Positions 21,149 to 31,244 of a stretch of DNA of 64,000 bases are shown here, one piece after another (within the stretch, counting starts at the first letter, position 1; each line of letters starts with the position of its first letter). Under the pieces are notes generated by a model. The model was not told the DNA's origin. It ran no database searches and saw only the letters and a list, made by a program, of their open reading frames with translations. The translations under genes were made by a program, and so were the position numbers. The DNA comes from Heterodera schachtii (Eukaryota; Nematoda; Chromadorea; Rhabditida; Heteroderidae), in the NCBI GenBank assembly GCA_023374025.1, contig SIJG01000059.1:468671-532670 (forward strand), given 5' to 3'.

Positions 21149-21290
21149 TAGAGCCCGGAATCCTGTTGCAGGACTGGAATTCAAAAATGTTTGCAGGACC
21201 GGATCCGGCCGGATTAATCCTGCAAATCCTGCATTTTAAATTTGCAGGATCCCGCGCAGGATTGCGGATTCTTGGAAATTTTGAAAAAAT
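21149..21290. repeat. GC-rich degenerate insert (CCTGCAAATCCTGC type)
   Basis: The segment TAGAGCCCGGAATCCTG ... GCAGGATTGCGGATTC is built from permutations of GCAGGATT and CCGGATCC, like the interiors of the TAGAG-type MITEs. It splits the FB7/FB8 shared upstream region relative to FB2/FB3. Only the left terminus is clear. Confidence 0.5.
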
Positions 21291-22166
21291 TTCATAAATT
21301 TCTGTCTTTTATATAGGAAATTGAGGCAATAAAAACATAATGTTTCATAAATTTCCACCATAAGGTGAACCCAAAATGAATTGGTCCCATTTCATTTTGT
21401 AAACATATTGAATTTAAGACAAAAAAGTGATTGCTAATTGCCGCAAAATGAATCGACGTTTAAGGAAAATGTGAGGAATTTTAACTTTATTGATTTCACA
21501 TTTTAATTATCTTTTTGCACATTTCAGTTGGATTTGTAACGACATTTGGCTGAACATTCTTCCACTTTTTAACCGTCCTCAACTTGGTCTCAAATTGGCG
21601 CTGATTTCGCCCCATTTTGATGCTTTGGCGGACAAACATTTTGATTGTGGCAAAACGGAATTGACGCCGCACTTCGCCAACAATTCTATCCGATCTTGAT
21701 CAATTGGATTCAATCACTTCTATTCAACTGTTCCCCGATGTGCTTGCTGATGATGATGATTTTGGTGGACCAAATTCGACTTCTGACGGGCAAGTGTTGG
21801 CCAAATGGTTGCACAATCCGAAAAAAGATGGCCATCCGAAGCTATTGCGTTGCTGTGTGAAATTGGATCCACCAAATCTCGAATGGGTCAACAATTTCAA
21901 GGAGGTCGCCGCCACATTTACTTTGCTCCTGATCGGTTTTATGCGTCCCATGAATGATCCATAACTGTTTTCATACTTATGCAATACCTATACATATTCT
22001 TGGTATCAAACGAAAGCTTAAAGCTCGGGATTTTATAAATGCAAGAAAAGAGCAAAAATTGGCATTAAAAAAACAAATTACAATGAGAAAACACGTAACA
22101 AGAATAATTTTTTGTATATTGCCATTAGCTAAAAGCAAAATTATACAAAAGCTTGCTAATATAGAG

Positions 22167-22540
22167 CAGGGATGGCATTCCGAAGCCCCAAAAATTTTCG
22201 GAAATCGGAATTCCGGGTTATCCAAAATTTTTTGGAAATCGGAATTCCGAGGCCCAAAAATTTTTCGGAAATCGGAATTCCGACCCCAAATTAGCGATTT
22301 GAGGCAAAAATTTCTCAAGAAAAATAAGATTTTTAGGGTCCGGCGGTGCCGATAGGCGCCGCCGGGAAATTTTTTGAAAATTTCAGTGCAATTTAATAAC
22401 AAAATTTGTAAAAAATTGTTAATTTTTCGAAAAAAAATCGAAAAAGATTTCCGACTTTTTATCAAAAATTTCGGAAATCTGAAGTCGGAATTCCGACGTC
22501 CAAAATTTTTTGCGGAAATCGGAATTCCGTGCCATCCCTG
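22167..22540. mobile_element. 374-bp hAT-like MITE (CAGGGATGG family)
   Basis: The termini CAGGGATGGCATTCCGA / GGAATTCCGTGCCATCCCTG are flanked by ATATAGAG / ATATAGGG (7 of 8 match). It is closely related to 13,519-14,209 and carries one GC-rich hairpin (22,340-22,365). Confidence 0.85.
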
Positions 22541-22555
22541 ATATAGGGGATCGAG

Positions 22556-22697
22556 CCAATTCCCTACCGCCAATTCCCTACCGCCAATTCCCTACCGCCA
22601 ATTCCCTACCAGCCAATTCCCTACCGGCCAATTCCCTACCGGCCGATTCCCTACCGCCAATTCCCTACCGGCCGATTCCCTACCGCCAATTCCCTAC
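22556..22697 (+). repeat. 14-bp minisatellite (CCAATTCCCTACCG)n
   Basis: About ten head-to-tail copies of a 14-bp unit occur with small variants (GCC/GGC/AGC spacers). It forms the left arm of an inverted-repeat block whose right arm ends GGCGGTAGGGAATTG at 23,428. Confidence 0.85.
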
Positions 22698-23428
22698 TAA
22701 GGCATTTGGGCCATTTCCATACCAATAGTGTTGAATATTGATAAACATTGAGATTAAATCACACAAGAAAATTTATTCACTGCTTTTATATTTAGCTCGT
22801 CAAGAGCTTTCGGATGATACCAAATTTATCAAGATTCGATCGTTTTAAAAAAGTTAGAAGTGTCAAATCTCTCAATTTTTCGGGTTTTGAACCCTCCTAA
22901 AAACAGGTTCTAAACCCATTTCCGCAACTCCCGGGGAACCCGAAACCGGGCTCAAAATCCCGGAGCTTTAGGGACTTCGGATTCGTAAAGTACCTGCTTG
23001 TATGAAATTTGAATAATTAAACCCCGGCCCTTACTTCCTAATTTTCGGGCCCCTGGAAGTCCTACAAAACGATTTGAAATCAATTGTAAATTCGAAAAAA
23101 AAATTCACGATCCAATTTAAGAATCCGGGGACCAGATAAAGCTGCTAAAATAGACAAAACACTATTTAAAAATTTTTTTACTTCGATTTGTGAAAAAGTA
23201 TGAATGGTCATTGTTTTGAAGCTTTGTACGGTTCTTTTTTTGTTAGAAGTATTTTCATTTTCTTCTCTGCAACATTAAACAAAAAATTTATTGTCTTACA
23301 ATTCACGAGAAACACCAAAATGTTGAAAATCCCCTTTCTGTTATTGAAATTTTTCCGAAATTTTCGTAAAATTTTTTGGTATGGAAATGGCCCAAATGCC
23401 TTAGTAGGGAATTGGCGGTAGGGAATTG
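22556..23428. mobile_element. Inverted-repeat block bounded by CCAATTCCCTAC arms
   Basis: GCATTTGGGCCATTTCCATA (22,704 on) is the complement of TATGGAAATGGCCCAAATGC (about 23,380-23,400). With the minisatellite arm this makes a terminal inverted repeat around an AT-rich interior. The minisatellite may be an expansion of one terminus. Confidence 0.6.
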
Positions 23429-24452
23429 AAGAGCTTTCATTTGATACCAAGAACATTGGGACGCATAAAACCGGCCAGCAGAACCTTTTATTTGTTTTCT
23501 TTTCTTTGTTGTTTTGAACAGTGTACAATTTTTGATTTTTTGTTTAGCTTTTTGTCCGTGCCCGCACTTCTGTCACTTACACCGTTCACTTCAATTTACA
23601 CGTGTCAACAACGCCAATTGTGCCATTTGAATTGATGAATGAACGGACCAATGAAAAGCTGACATTGAATGAAAAATGCGATCCAAGCCTTGTTTATTGT
23701 TGGCTGTTGAAGCGATGTCCAAATATTATTGTTGGGGAGGAGACGGCGGAGGCGGTTCAGAAACAGCAGCAGAAAGATGGAAATTTGGCGGACAATTTGA
23801 ACAATATCTTTTTTCAATTGCGTGGCTTAAAAAATTCCATTGGGTAAGTAAGTAAGTGTAAAAGCAGTGAATCAATCAGTGGCATTTGCCATTGCGAAAT
23901 TCATTTTCAAAGCATCAAATTAAATTGCATTTAATTCAGGCAATTAGTGTCTTCGCGCAAACAAAAAGTTACGAAAAAGTGTTCTCGCGTCCAACGTGGC
24001 CAAGCAGTGAGCAGCGGAATGAATGAATGAATTATAATTATTTGAGAAATGGCCACCGATCCTTTTTTTGGATTTATATGTAATTGAAACAAATTTATGT
24101 TGTTTTTTTCTCTTATGATGTTAAATAAAACAGTTGGACTATTTCATAGTTAACGAGAGCCTGGATTTTTGAAAAATTACGCATAAGGATACGAGAATTT
24201 TACGGTAATCGCTGAATAAATTTTCTTTATAAAATTTTAGTCTCAAAAAGCCGCGGATCGCTCGCGGGAAAAAAAAATCCCGCGGTCACGGATAAAATTT
24301 GTAATTTTAGACTTTTTGTTCAAATTCGGGTCGAATATAGGAATTTATCGAAATGCGATGCCTCTATTAGTAATCAGCGACTCAGGAAGCCCTCGGAAAC
24401 ATGTCGTCATGATTTTTGAAAACAAAAAAGTATTTTTAAATACTATTTGATT

Positions 24453-24499
24453 GGGGTACGAACGGCAATATTACACCACAATTCCTATATAAAAGACAG
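24453..24499 (+). promoter_or_regulatory. Core promoter of FB9
   Basis: GGGTACGAACGGCAATATTAC-type block followed by CCTATATAAAAGACAG and the conserved leader ending CAGTCGGAGATTTGTC. It is about 200 bp upstream of the ATG. Confidence 0.6.
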
Positions 24500-24691
24500 A
24501 TTTTTTGCAAAAAAAAAACAGTCGGAGATTTGTCTAAAAAGATTATTTTTTCTGTTCTTTCATTTTCATCGTTTATTGTTTTTGTGTTATTTCTCCTCTC
24601 ATTTTTCTTAATTGTCTCCAATATTTCAGCAATTTGTCCTTTGTGACACACAAATTAATTAGCTAAATAAATTGTGCTAATTGCAGCAAAA

Positions 24692-26703
24692 ATGAATCGA
24701 CGGTAACCAATTAGAAAAAAAAAATGTAAAAAATTAATTTCACTATTTTTTTCATGTTTCAGTTGGGTGTGCAACGACGTATGGATGGACATTCTCCCAT
24801 CGTTTGACCATGCTCAACTTGGTCTCAAAATGGCATTGATTTCGCCACGTTTTGATGCGTTGGTGGACAAACATTTTGACGGCAAAACGGAATTTACGAT
24901 TTGGAAAGCAATTGAAATTCGCAAGGACACTGATGAAATGCCAAAACTTTTTGTCGAAGGCAAATCGGAGGGATTTCCATTGCCGGACCGTCCGCTGCCC
25001 AACAAAATCATCTTTACCAACCATAAGCACCTCCGGATTCAGTAAATTCATCATTCTATACAGAGACCAATACATTTTTGGTTAATGGCGTCTCGTACAA
25101 AAAAATTTTTAAAAAATAATGCCTAGGCCAAAGCCTAGGCTTAGCCTAAGCCATTGTACAAGTTGTCATGACACCTATGTTTTAATACAACTGATTATGT
25201 ATTCCTTCAAATTTCTCCCCTTTTTCAGGTACATTGATCACTTCGTCATCGAGTTTCTCCGTGCAAATCAGAAAATTTGGGACAAAGGCACCAATTTCGG
25301 TTTTATTGTAGACAAAAAAGAAGATAATAAGCCAATTTTGGATGTTTTTGTCCGTGAAATTTGGCCATTTTTTGCGACAAACATTCGCCATTTGGCTTTT
25401 CCCAATGCCGAACATTTGAACTATTTGCGTCGCCTCATTTCGCCAACAATTCTATCCGATCTTGATCAATTGGATTCAATCACTTCTATTCAACTGTTCC
25501 CCGATGTGCTTGCTGATGATGATGATTTTGGTGGACCAAATGCGACTTCTGCTGGGCAAGTGTTGGCCAAATGGTTGCACAATCCGAGCAAAGATGGCCA
25601 ACCAAAGTCATTGTATTGCTGGGAAATGACAGAAGCATCCACAAACTTTGAATGGCTCACCAATTTCAAGGAGGTCGCTTTGTCGTCACATTTCATATTT
25701 GACATTGTACAAATTTTGATTTTCTGTTTAGGTTTTTGTCCGTGCCCGCACTTCTGTCAGTTACAGCGTCTACTCAACTTTTCGCGTCTCGACGATGCCA
25801 ATTGAGCCGTTTGAATTGGTGAACGAACGGAGCAAAGAAAAGCTGACATTGGAGAAAGAATTGGATATTGGCTCTTTTCATCGTTGTCTGTTGGAGCGAT
25901 GTCCAATTGTTGGGGAGGCGGTTCAGAAACAGAAACAGCAGCAGCAGAAAAAAGATGCATATTATGCGAACAGATTGAACAGTGTCTTTTTTAATCTTCT
26001 TAATGGCTCCAAGAATTGCATTGGGTGAGCAATAACAAAACCATAGAAAATGGACCGGGCTGCTGGGGGTTGGAAGGTTCAATTAAATAGAATATCGTTT
26101 TTTTTATCCCACAAAATATAATTTTGGTAAAAATTTTAAATTTTTACGCTATAACATTTTTGGTTTTCGTATCAAACAAAAAAAAATTTTTTTTTTCCAA
26201 TTTTGTTTTTCTAACCCCCCTCTCGGTGCACCCCAAAACTCAGCCGCCGAAACTCAGCCGCCGAAATTCAGCCGCCGAAACTCAGCCGAGACATAATTCA
26301 GCCGGGAATAAATTAAAAAAAAATTTTTCTAACTTAGAAAATTTTCAAGAAAAAAATCTTAGAATAATTTTTTTTGAAAATTCTATGAGAAAATAATTCT
26401 CAAGAAATTTTCAGCGATTTTTTTTGAAATTTTTTTGAAATTCTTAGTAAATTTTGAAAAAATCACCTGCAAATTTCTTGAGATTTATTTTCTTGAAAAA
26501 TTTCTGTTTGAAAATTTTTTTTTAAATTTATTCCCGGCTGAATTATGTCTCGGCTGAGTTTCGGTCGGCTGAGTTTTGTCCTGCTCCGCCCCCCTCTTGT
26601 CCATTTCGGGTGACAACATTTCTTTTTTGTTTTGTTCAAATTTCATTGAATTTTTAGGCCTTTGTCACCACCGGAAGCAGCAGCAAAAGAAGCGAGTCAA
26701 TAA
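24692..26703 (+). CDS. FB9: F-box-like family gene, intact (357 aa)
   Basis: The exons are 24,692-24,702, 24,763-25,041, 25,229-25,673, 25,732-26,024 and 26,658-26,703, with GT-AG borders, phases matching throughout and one open frame. Order in the protein: MNRR; F-box-like segment WVCNDVWMDILPSFDHAQLG (residues about 5-45); PLPDRPLPNKIIFTNHKHLR; YIDHFVIEFLRANQKIWDKG; EIWPFFATNIRHLAFPNAEH; RRLISPTILSDLDQLDSI; acidic LADDDD; AKWLHNPSKDGQPKSLYCWE; FVRARTSVSYSVYSTF; EPFELVNERSKEKLTLEKEL; CLLERCPIVGEAVQK with a Gln-rich stretch; PLSPPEAAAKEASQ. The stop comes six residues earlier than the usual SSEKGV end. The last intron contains a 365-bp transposon. This is the best reference copy in the window. 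A role as substrate adaptor of a ubiquitin ligase or as a secreted effector is inferred from the family only; no signal peptide is visible. Confidence 0.8.
26224..26588. mobile_element. 365-bp palindromic element with AACTCAGCCG ends in FB9 intron 4
   Basis: The termini CGGTGCACCCCAAAACTCAGCC / GGCTGAGTTTTGTCCTGCTCCG form imperfect inverted repeats, followed by further AACTCAGCCG(CCG) copies in mirror order. Flanking CCCCCCTCT copies (26,215-26,223 and 26,589-26,597) give an 8-9 bp duplication. The empty site CTAACCCCCCTCTTGTCC is seen in FB4 intron 4 (about 8,647-8,664). Confidence 0.8.
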
Positions 26704-27556
26704 TTATGTGAAATGAATTTTTGGCAATTGAAAAATGTGAGAATTGACCGATCATTTTTTGAGTTATGTATATGCGGAATTGTGTTGATTCTATATAGGT
26801 ATAATATATATATATATATATTCTGTATTGGTTTTTGCGTCCGAATGTTTTTTTTGTAAAATAAAATATTATTTGCTTATCAATTTTTAGAAATTGCTTA
26901 TGAAAAAGGGATGGATTTGTACTTGAAATGGCAAGTACGTACTTGAAAATCGGCCCTTATGCGGGAAAATTTGAAATCTGGACCCTCCCATTTGTTTCCT
27001 AAAAACATGAAAAATGTATTTGGGTCATCGGTTTGCCGTAATTAATTTAAATTTAAAAATTTAATTTATTTATATACAACAAATCGATTTAAAAAAAGCA
27101 AATTAAAAAGGAAATAATTTAGTGTTCAGCAGGGTGGCGATTATTAATTATAATCACATACATATATGGACATTGGCATATATTTTTGGAGGTTTGTGTC
27201 ATTTTTAGAATTTTCAAAAAAGAATTAGCCGAAATTTTGCCAATAATTACTATTCAAAGTTTCCCAACTATTTATGTACACAAAAAGTGTCATCCAGGGA
27301 CGGCAAGAAATTCCAATTTCCGACATTTTTGGTGTCGGAATACCGATTTTTGGGTCTTGAAATTCCGATTTCCGAAAATGGGGCCTCGGAATGCCATCAT
27401 ATTTCTCACTATTTGAAATTTCCACCCTTTGCTGCTGCCGAATGTATTTAAAATTAATGATGCTCGAGAGTGCAAAATGCCAGAAATTTTTCTTGGATGG
27501 TCATCACTCGAAAATGATGAGATTTCTCGAGCTTAACAAGCAATAAAATTTGTGTG
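26704..27556. other. FB9 3' flank and GPCR-like 3' flank
   Basis: The FB 3' motif is at 26,747-26,760. There follow a TA microsatellite (about 26,800-26,820), a stretch repeated inverted at 38.5-38.7 kb (ACAACAAATCGATTTAAAAA), and the GPCR 3' flank copy with a decayed CAGGGACGG MITE. No gene is seen. Confidence 0.5.
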
Positions 27557-28571
27557 TCAAAGAAATGTGGTCGATTCGCAATCGATGCGCAACAACAAGT
27601 CCATCGAGTCCGAGCTGTGCAACAACAATGTTTGCTCATGTACAACAGCAGCAGCCTCGTCATCATCGGCATCACCCGGAAAGTGATCAGTATTGGCTTC
27701 TGCTTCAGCTGGCGATGAAGCGGTCCAATTTTGGAGCTGAAAATTAAAAAAAATGAAATTTAGTTACATATTGATGTGCCAGTTTTGGCTTTTTTGCAAA
27801 AATTTCCTATTTAAAGTGCCCCCTCTATTAAAGCGGCCCTTTTGACCTGTAAGGACTAAAAAATTTTTTCAAAAAACTTCAGTTTCAATTTATTTTCTTT
27901 AAATATTGATTTAAAAAAGTGTATTTAAAAAAATAAAAAATTGTAATAAATTTTCTTCAAAATTAATTTAGTTCTTTATTTTATATTTTTATTCAATTAT
28001 TTTGGATCTTTTTAGCTTAAATTTAACATTGAAGAAATTTTGAGGAATTTTACCCTCAATTTTGAAAAAATAATGTGCAAATTTTTTCATTTTTACGACA
28101 TATCCTTTCTTTTGTTGCAATTTTTGGTGCATATTTTTGCCAGCCCTAGTGATGGCATGAAATTAAATATGGAAAATCAAGAAATTTTCGAAATTGAATC
28201 TATCATTTACTTAGAAGACTCGAAAATGGCCTCCCAACTCTTCGGGGACAAAAATTGTCGGGGACGCCGGAAACGGGGATAACCGCAGCTTAATTAAATT
28301 AATTTAACACCTGTGACGTGTCCTGATGCTGGTGTTGTTGCTGGTGTTGTTTTTGCTGTTCATTACGTTCACTTTGTACTCCTTCAACTTGTTGCTGCTG
28401 TTGCTCCTTTCCAGCAACAACAGCAGCTGATACTTTTTCCAGAACTTCTTGCGTCAAGTCATAAGCAGCTTTAATTTGTCCAACATCACCATCGAGATCA
28501 ACAGCAGTTGAGGAGTTCAACGAGTTCAGCACGTTCATGGAACATGAGGACGATTTGCGACGATAGCAACC
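27557..28571 (-). pseudogene. GPCR-tail copy B (two C-terminal exons)
   Basis: Inverted duplicate of 36,563-37,540. Exon 28,571-28,311 is open (GCYRRKSSSCSMNVLNSLNS ... QEVLEKVSAAVVAGKE ... Gln/His-rich) with an AAG acceptor and a CAG|GTGTTA donor. Exon 27,736-27,557 is open (begins QLQN-type, ends LRIDCESTTFL-stop). The phases still match. There is no receptor body upstream on this strand; the adjoining sequence is unrelated. Both exons are intact although orphaned, so the duplication is recent or the tail is used independently. Confidence 0.75.
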
Positions 28572-28787
28572 CTTAAAATAATTAGAAAAATTATAAAATT
28601 AAAAAAAGTGGGTTTCTGAAAATTATACCCCAAAAATCGATTTTTTCATATCAAAAATTAATATAAAATTGTTTAAAATAATTTATGAAAAGATTAATTA
28701 GATCATTTTATGGCATTTAATTCTTATTCACGCTTTTCTAGGAATTTTTATTTTTCAAAAAATCTTAATTTTTTCATATCAAAAATG

Positions 28788-29334
28788 AAAGATATTGCAT
28801 TGCTTGAACTTTACGACAGCACCCACAAACTTTGAATGGGTCAACAACTTCAAGCAGGTCGGTTGCCGTCACATTTTCATATTTGACATTGTACAATTTT
28901 TGTTTAGGTTTTTATCCGTGCCCGCACTTCTGTCAGTTACAGCGTCTACTCAACTTTTTTTGTCTCTACGCCAATTGAACCATTTGAATTGGTGAATGAA
29001 TGGACCAATGAAAAGCTGACATTGAAGGAAGAAACGGATATTGGCTTTTTTCATCGTTGGCTGTTGAAGCGATGTCCAATTGTTGGGGAGGCGGTTCAGA
29101 AACAGCAGCAGCAGAAGAAAAAATACAAACACTTTCCGATCCAATTCTCAAATCATTTTTTTTTTTCAATTTTGTAAATTTTTTTCTAACCCTCCTCCTC
29201 TTGTCCATTTAGGGTGACAGCTTTTCCTTTTTTTTTGAATTTTCAAATTTCATTGAATTTTCAGGCCTTTGTCTCCACCTGCAGCAGCAGCAGCAGCAAA
29301 AGAAGCGAGTAAAAGCAGCGAAAAGGGCGTCTAA
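28788..29334 (+). pseudogene. FB10: 3' fragment of an F-box-like family gene
   Basis: It begins inside exon 3 (LNFTTAPTNFEWVNNFKQ, about 28,790-28,857). Exon 4 is 28,908-29,173 (VFIRARTSVSYSVYSTFFVS ... FHRWLLKRCPIVGEAVQKQQ) and the tail exon is 29,265-29,334 (PLSPPAAAAAAKEASKSSEK). The 3' end of exon 4 and start of the intron are deleted relative to FB2/FB7. A GTAAAT inside the junction can act as donor in the same phase. The upstream exons are absent. From exon 4 on it is the mirror copy of FB11 across the giant inverted repeat. Confidence 0.75.
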
Positions 29335-31244
29335 TTATGTGGAAATGAATTTTTGGCATTTGAAAAATGTGAGAATTGACCGATCATTTTTTGAGTTCGC
29401 TGAATTATGTTGATAATTAATTAAATACCTATTTGCTTTTTGAACTGCTCTCTTTCATTGTTTTCTTTGGGGTCAAGGCAGTTCGTACAATGGCGTTTCG
29501 TACAATTTGAAATGGGAATGGCCATAACTTTTTTGTTCATCGGTTGATTTCTTCAAAATTGGTATCATTCGAAAGCTCTACGTGTTTAGAAGCTTTCATT
29601 AAGCAGAAGCTAAGCGATTAGTCAGTTCACCAAAAAGTTATGATTTATAAGACTTAAAAATTTAAGAAAATTAGGTCAAATCTATGATTAAAAGTCATCA
29701 GATGTTAAAATAAATATCATATTCGTGATCAGCGACCTTGGAACCCCAAATTACGAATTTTGGAATTTTTTGAGGGGGGGGGGGGGACAGCATAACCCGG
29801 AAGTACCGAAATTTCTTATGAAAAATAAACATTCGGCTCGATTTATGCATTTTCTGGGCCTACCCGACCACGAAAAAAACCCAAAAATTGTTTGAAACAT
29901 GTGCTGTAGTGTTGCTACAGATTTTTCAATTCATTGATGGCCAATTGAGTTTTGCTCTCTGAACTTTGATCCATTACGCCTTGAACTTAAGCTTAGGCAT
30001 TTTACATATAATGCCGATTTGCGGTCATTTCAGTTAAATTAGAACGGCAAAACGATGACCCAAATACAAAAATATGTAGTAAATGGGAAAGAGCAGCAGA
30101 AGGAATCACGTTGGTTTTGCACACCTTTTTAAAAAGTATTTGGTTAATTTTGAAATTCCGAAAAAATATCGGGTTTATTAAATTTTTTCTTTTGTGATCC
30201 GAAGAACGGTGTCATATGTTCGTGATCAAGGACCCTGAAAACCCGGGGAAAATATTTCCAATTCGTATGTATTAAAAAAAGAAAGTTCCGTCAAAAAATG
30301 AAATTTGAATCCGACTAAATTTTCGGATTTTGACTCACACAATCGGGCAATTAAGAAACATATTTAATGCTTTGCTAACAAAATTTTGATGTGTCTATCA
30401 TTCAATGATTAATATGTGTATAGTTCAATTATGACTCAAAACTACTGTAGTGATTTACTATACGCTACCGTACCATTTTAGCAACCAATTAATTCGTAAA
30501 GTATAGCTATTTATTTTACGCAACAACCCAATCAGAAAAAGCGGTTTTTTGCCATTTGAAGGTGAAAAAATTAGAATAATTGTTTTTGCTCATTAGATTT
30601 AATGAATTTCCTAATTAAAATTAACAAATATGATTAAAATTTTCAGAAAAATTCCAACAAAAACAAAGGAAATTTTTAATTGAAATGGCGGGGGAAAAGC
30701 AACCAACAACAGCAGCAGAAAAAAGCAAAAAAATGAGCTCCGCAAAGACATGACAATGTTGGGGAAAGCGATTGTGGCAGTTGAAAATGCACGGCACGCA
30801 GTAGAAGAAAATAGTGGGCAAAAAAAAATGTGAAAAATTGGAAAAAATATTTATTGTCTATTTTCGAAAAAAACCCAAAACCGAGACGGATTTTTTTCAA
30901 GAAAGTTTAGCCCAGACCTATAATTAAGGAAGTAAACATTGTCCAGGCCTCTAAAAAAAGTTTCCCCCAAAAACTTTGAAAATTAAAATTTAACTTTTTA
31001 AAATAATATTTTAAATTAAAGATGTTTTAAATAAATTAATTCCAATCTCTCATTCATTTCAATAATAAATATTTGAAGCGGTGTGAGATAAAAATCTTAT
31101 CTGTGTGAATTTCTTGCCCCGATTTTTAATTAAAATGATTCCAAAGCGTTTAATAAAAAAAAATGAAAAATTTAATTTTTTTAAATATTTAAAATAAAAT
31201 TAAACTTTTAGCCAATCAAAAAAAATTGAAAATTTCTAAACAAA
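29335..31244. other. Gene-poor upstream region of the GPCR gene
   Basis: It contains the FB10 3' flank (GACCGATCATTTTT near 29,378), a GGTATCATTCGAAAGCTC motif (about 29,560), a G13 run (29,774-29,786), two GTGATCA-GACC repeats (29,728 and 30,220) and a small ORF at 30,685-30,753 (MAGEKQPTTAAEKSKKMSSA..., 22 codons) that could be a leader ORF. The whole stretch is mirrored at 39,854-41,762. No other gene is seen. Confidence 0.5.

Larger units (their letters stand above)
21926..23481. mobile_element. Composite inverted-repeat insertion in FB8 intron 3
   Basis: CGGTTTTATGCGTCCCA...TTCTTGGTATCAAACGAAAG at the left is mirrored by CTTTCATTTGATACCAAGAA...GGGACGCATAAAACCGG at the right. The two arms enclose a hAT-like element (22,167-22,540) and an inner inverted-repeat block (22,556-23,428). 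Paralog introns at this place are about 50-60 bp. Confidence 0.65.
21448..24030 (+). pseudogene. FB8: F-box-like family pseudogene with internal deletion and a large intron insertion
   Basis: The start exon 21,448-21,470 uses the relocated donor AAAAT|GTGAGG as in FB3 (MNRRLRKI). The F-box-like exon starts at 21,528 (WICNDIWLNILPLFNRPQLG). After GKTELT (about 21,666) it is fused directly to the middle of exon 3 (CCGCACTTCGCCAACAATTC) out of frame. The end of exon 2, intron 2 and the start of exon 3 are therefore deleted. Exon 3 continues to 21,904 (LFPDVLADDDDFGGPNSTSD ... NNFKE), exon 4 is 23,548-23,843 (LFVRARTSVTYTVHFNLHVS ... WLLKRCPN) and the tail is 23,940-24,030 with a divergent end (QLVSSRKQKVTKKCSRVQRG). 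Intron 3 is swollen to 1.6 kb by nested elements. It pairs with FB3. Confidence 0.85.

Noticed and set aside
21977..22573. 198-residue minus-strand ORF
   Set aside because: It lies wholly within the CAGGGATGG element and its flank and encodes repeated RNSDFR-type words, a by-product of GGAATTCCGA permutations.
22556..22697. CRISPR-like array
   Set aside because: Units are 14 bp without unique spacers, in a eukaryotic intron; it is a minisatellite.
30676..30900. 74-residue minus-strand Phe-rich ORF and its mirror at 40,198-40,422
   Set aside because: Poly-T translation; the identical mirror copy reflects the inverted repeat, not conservation.
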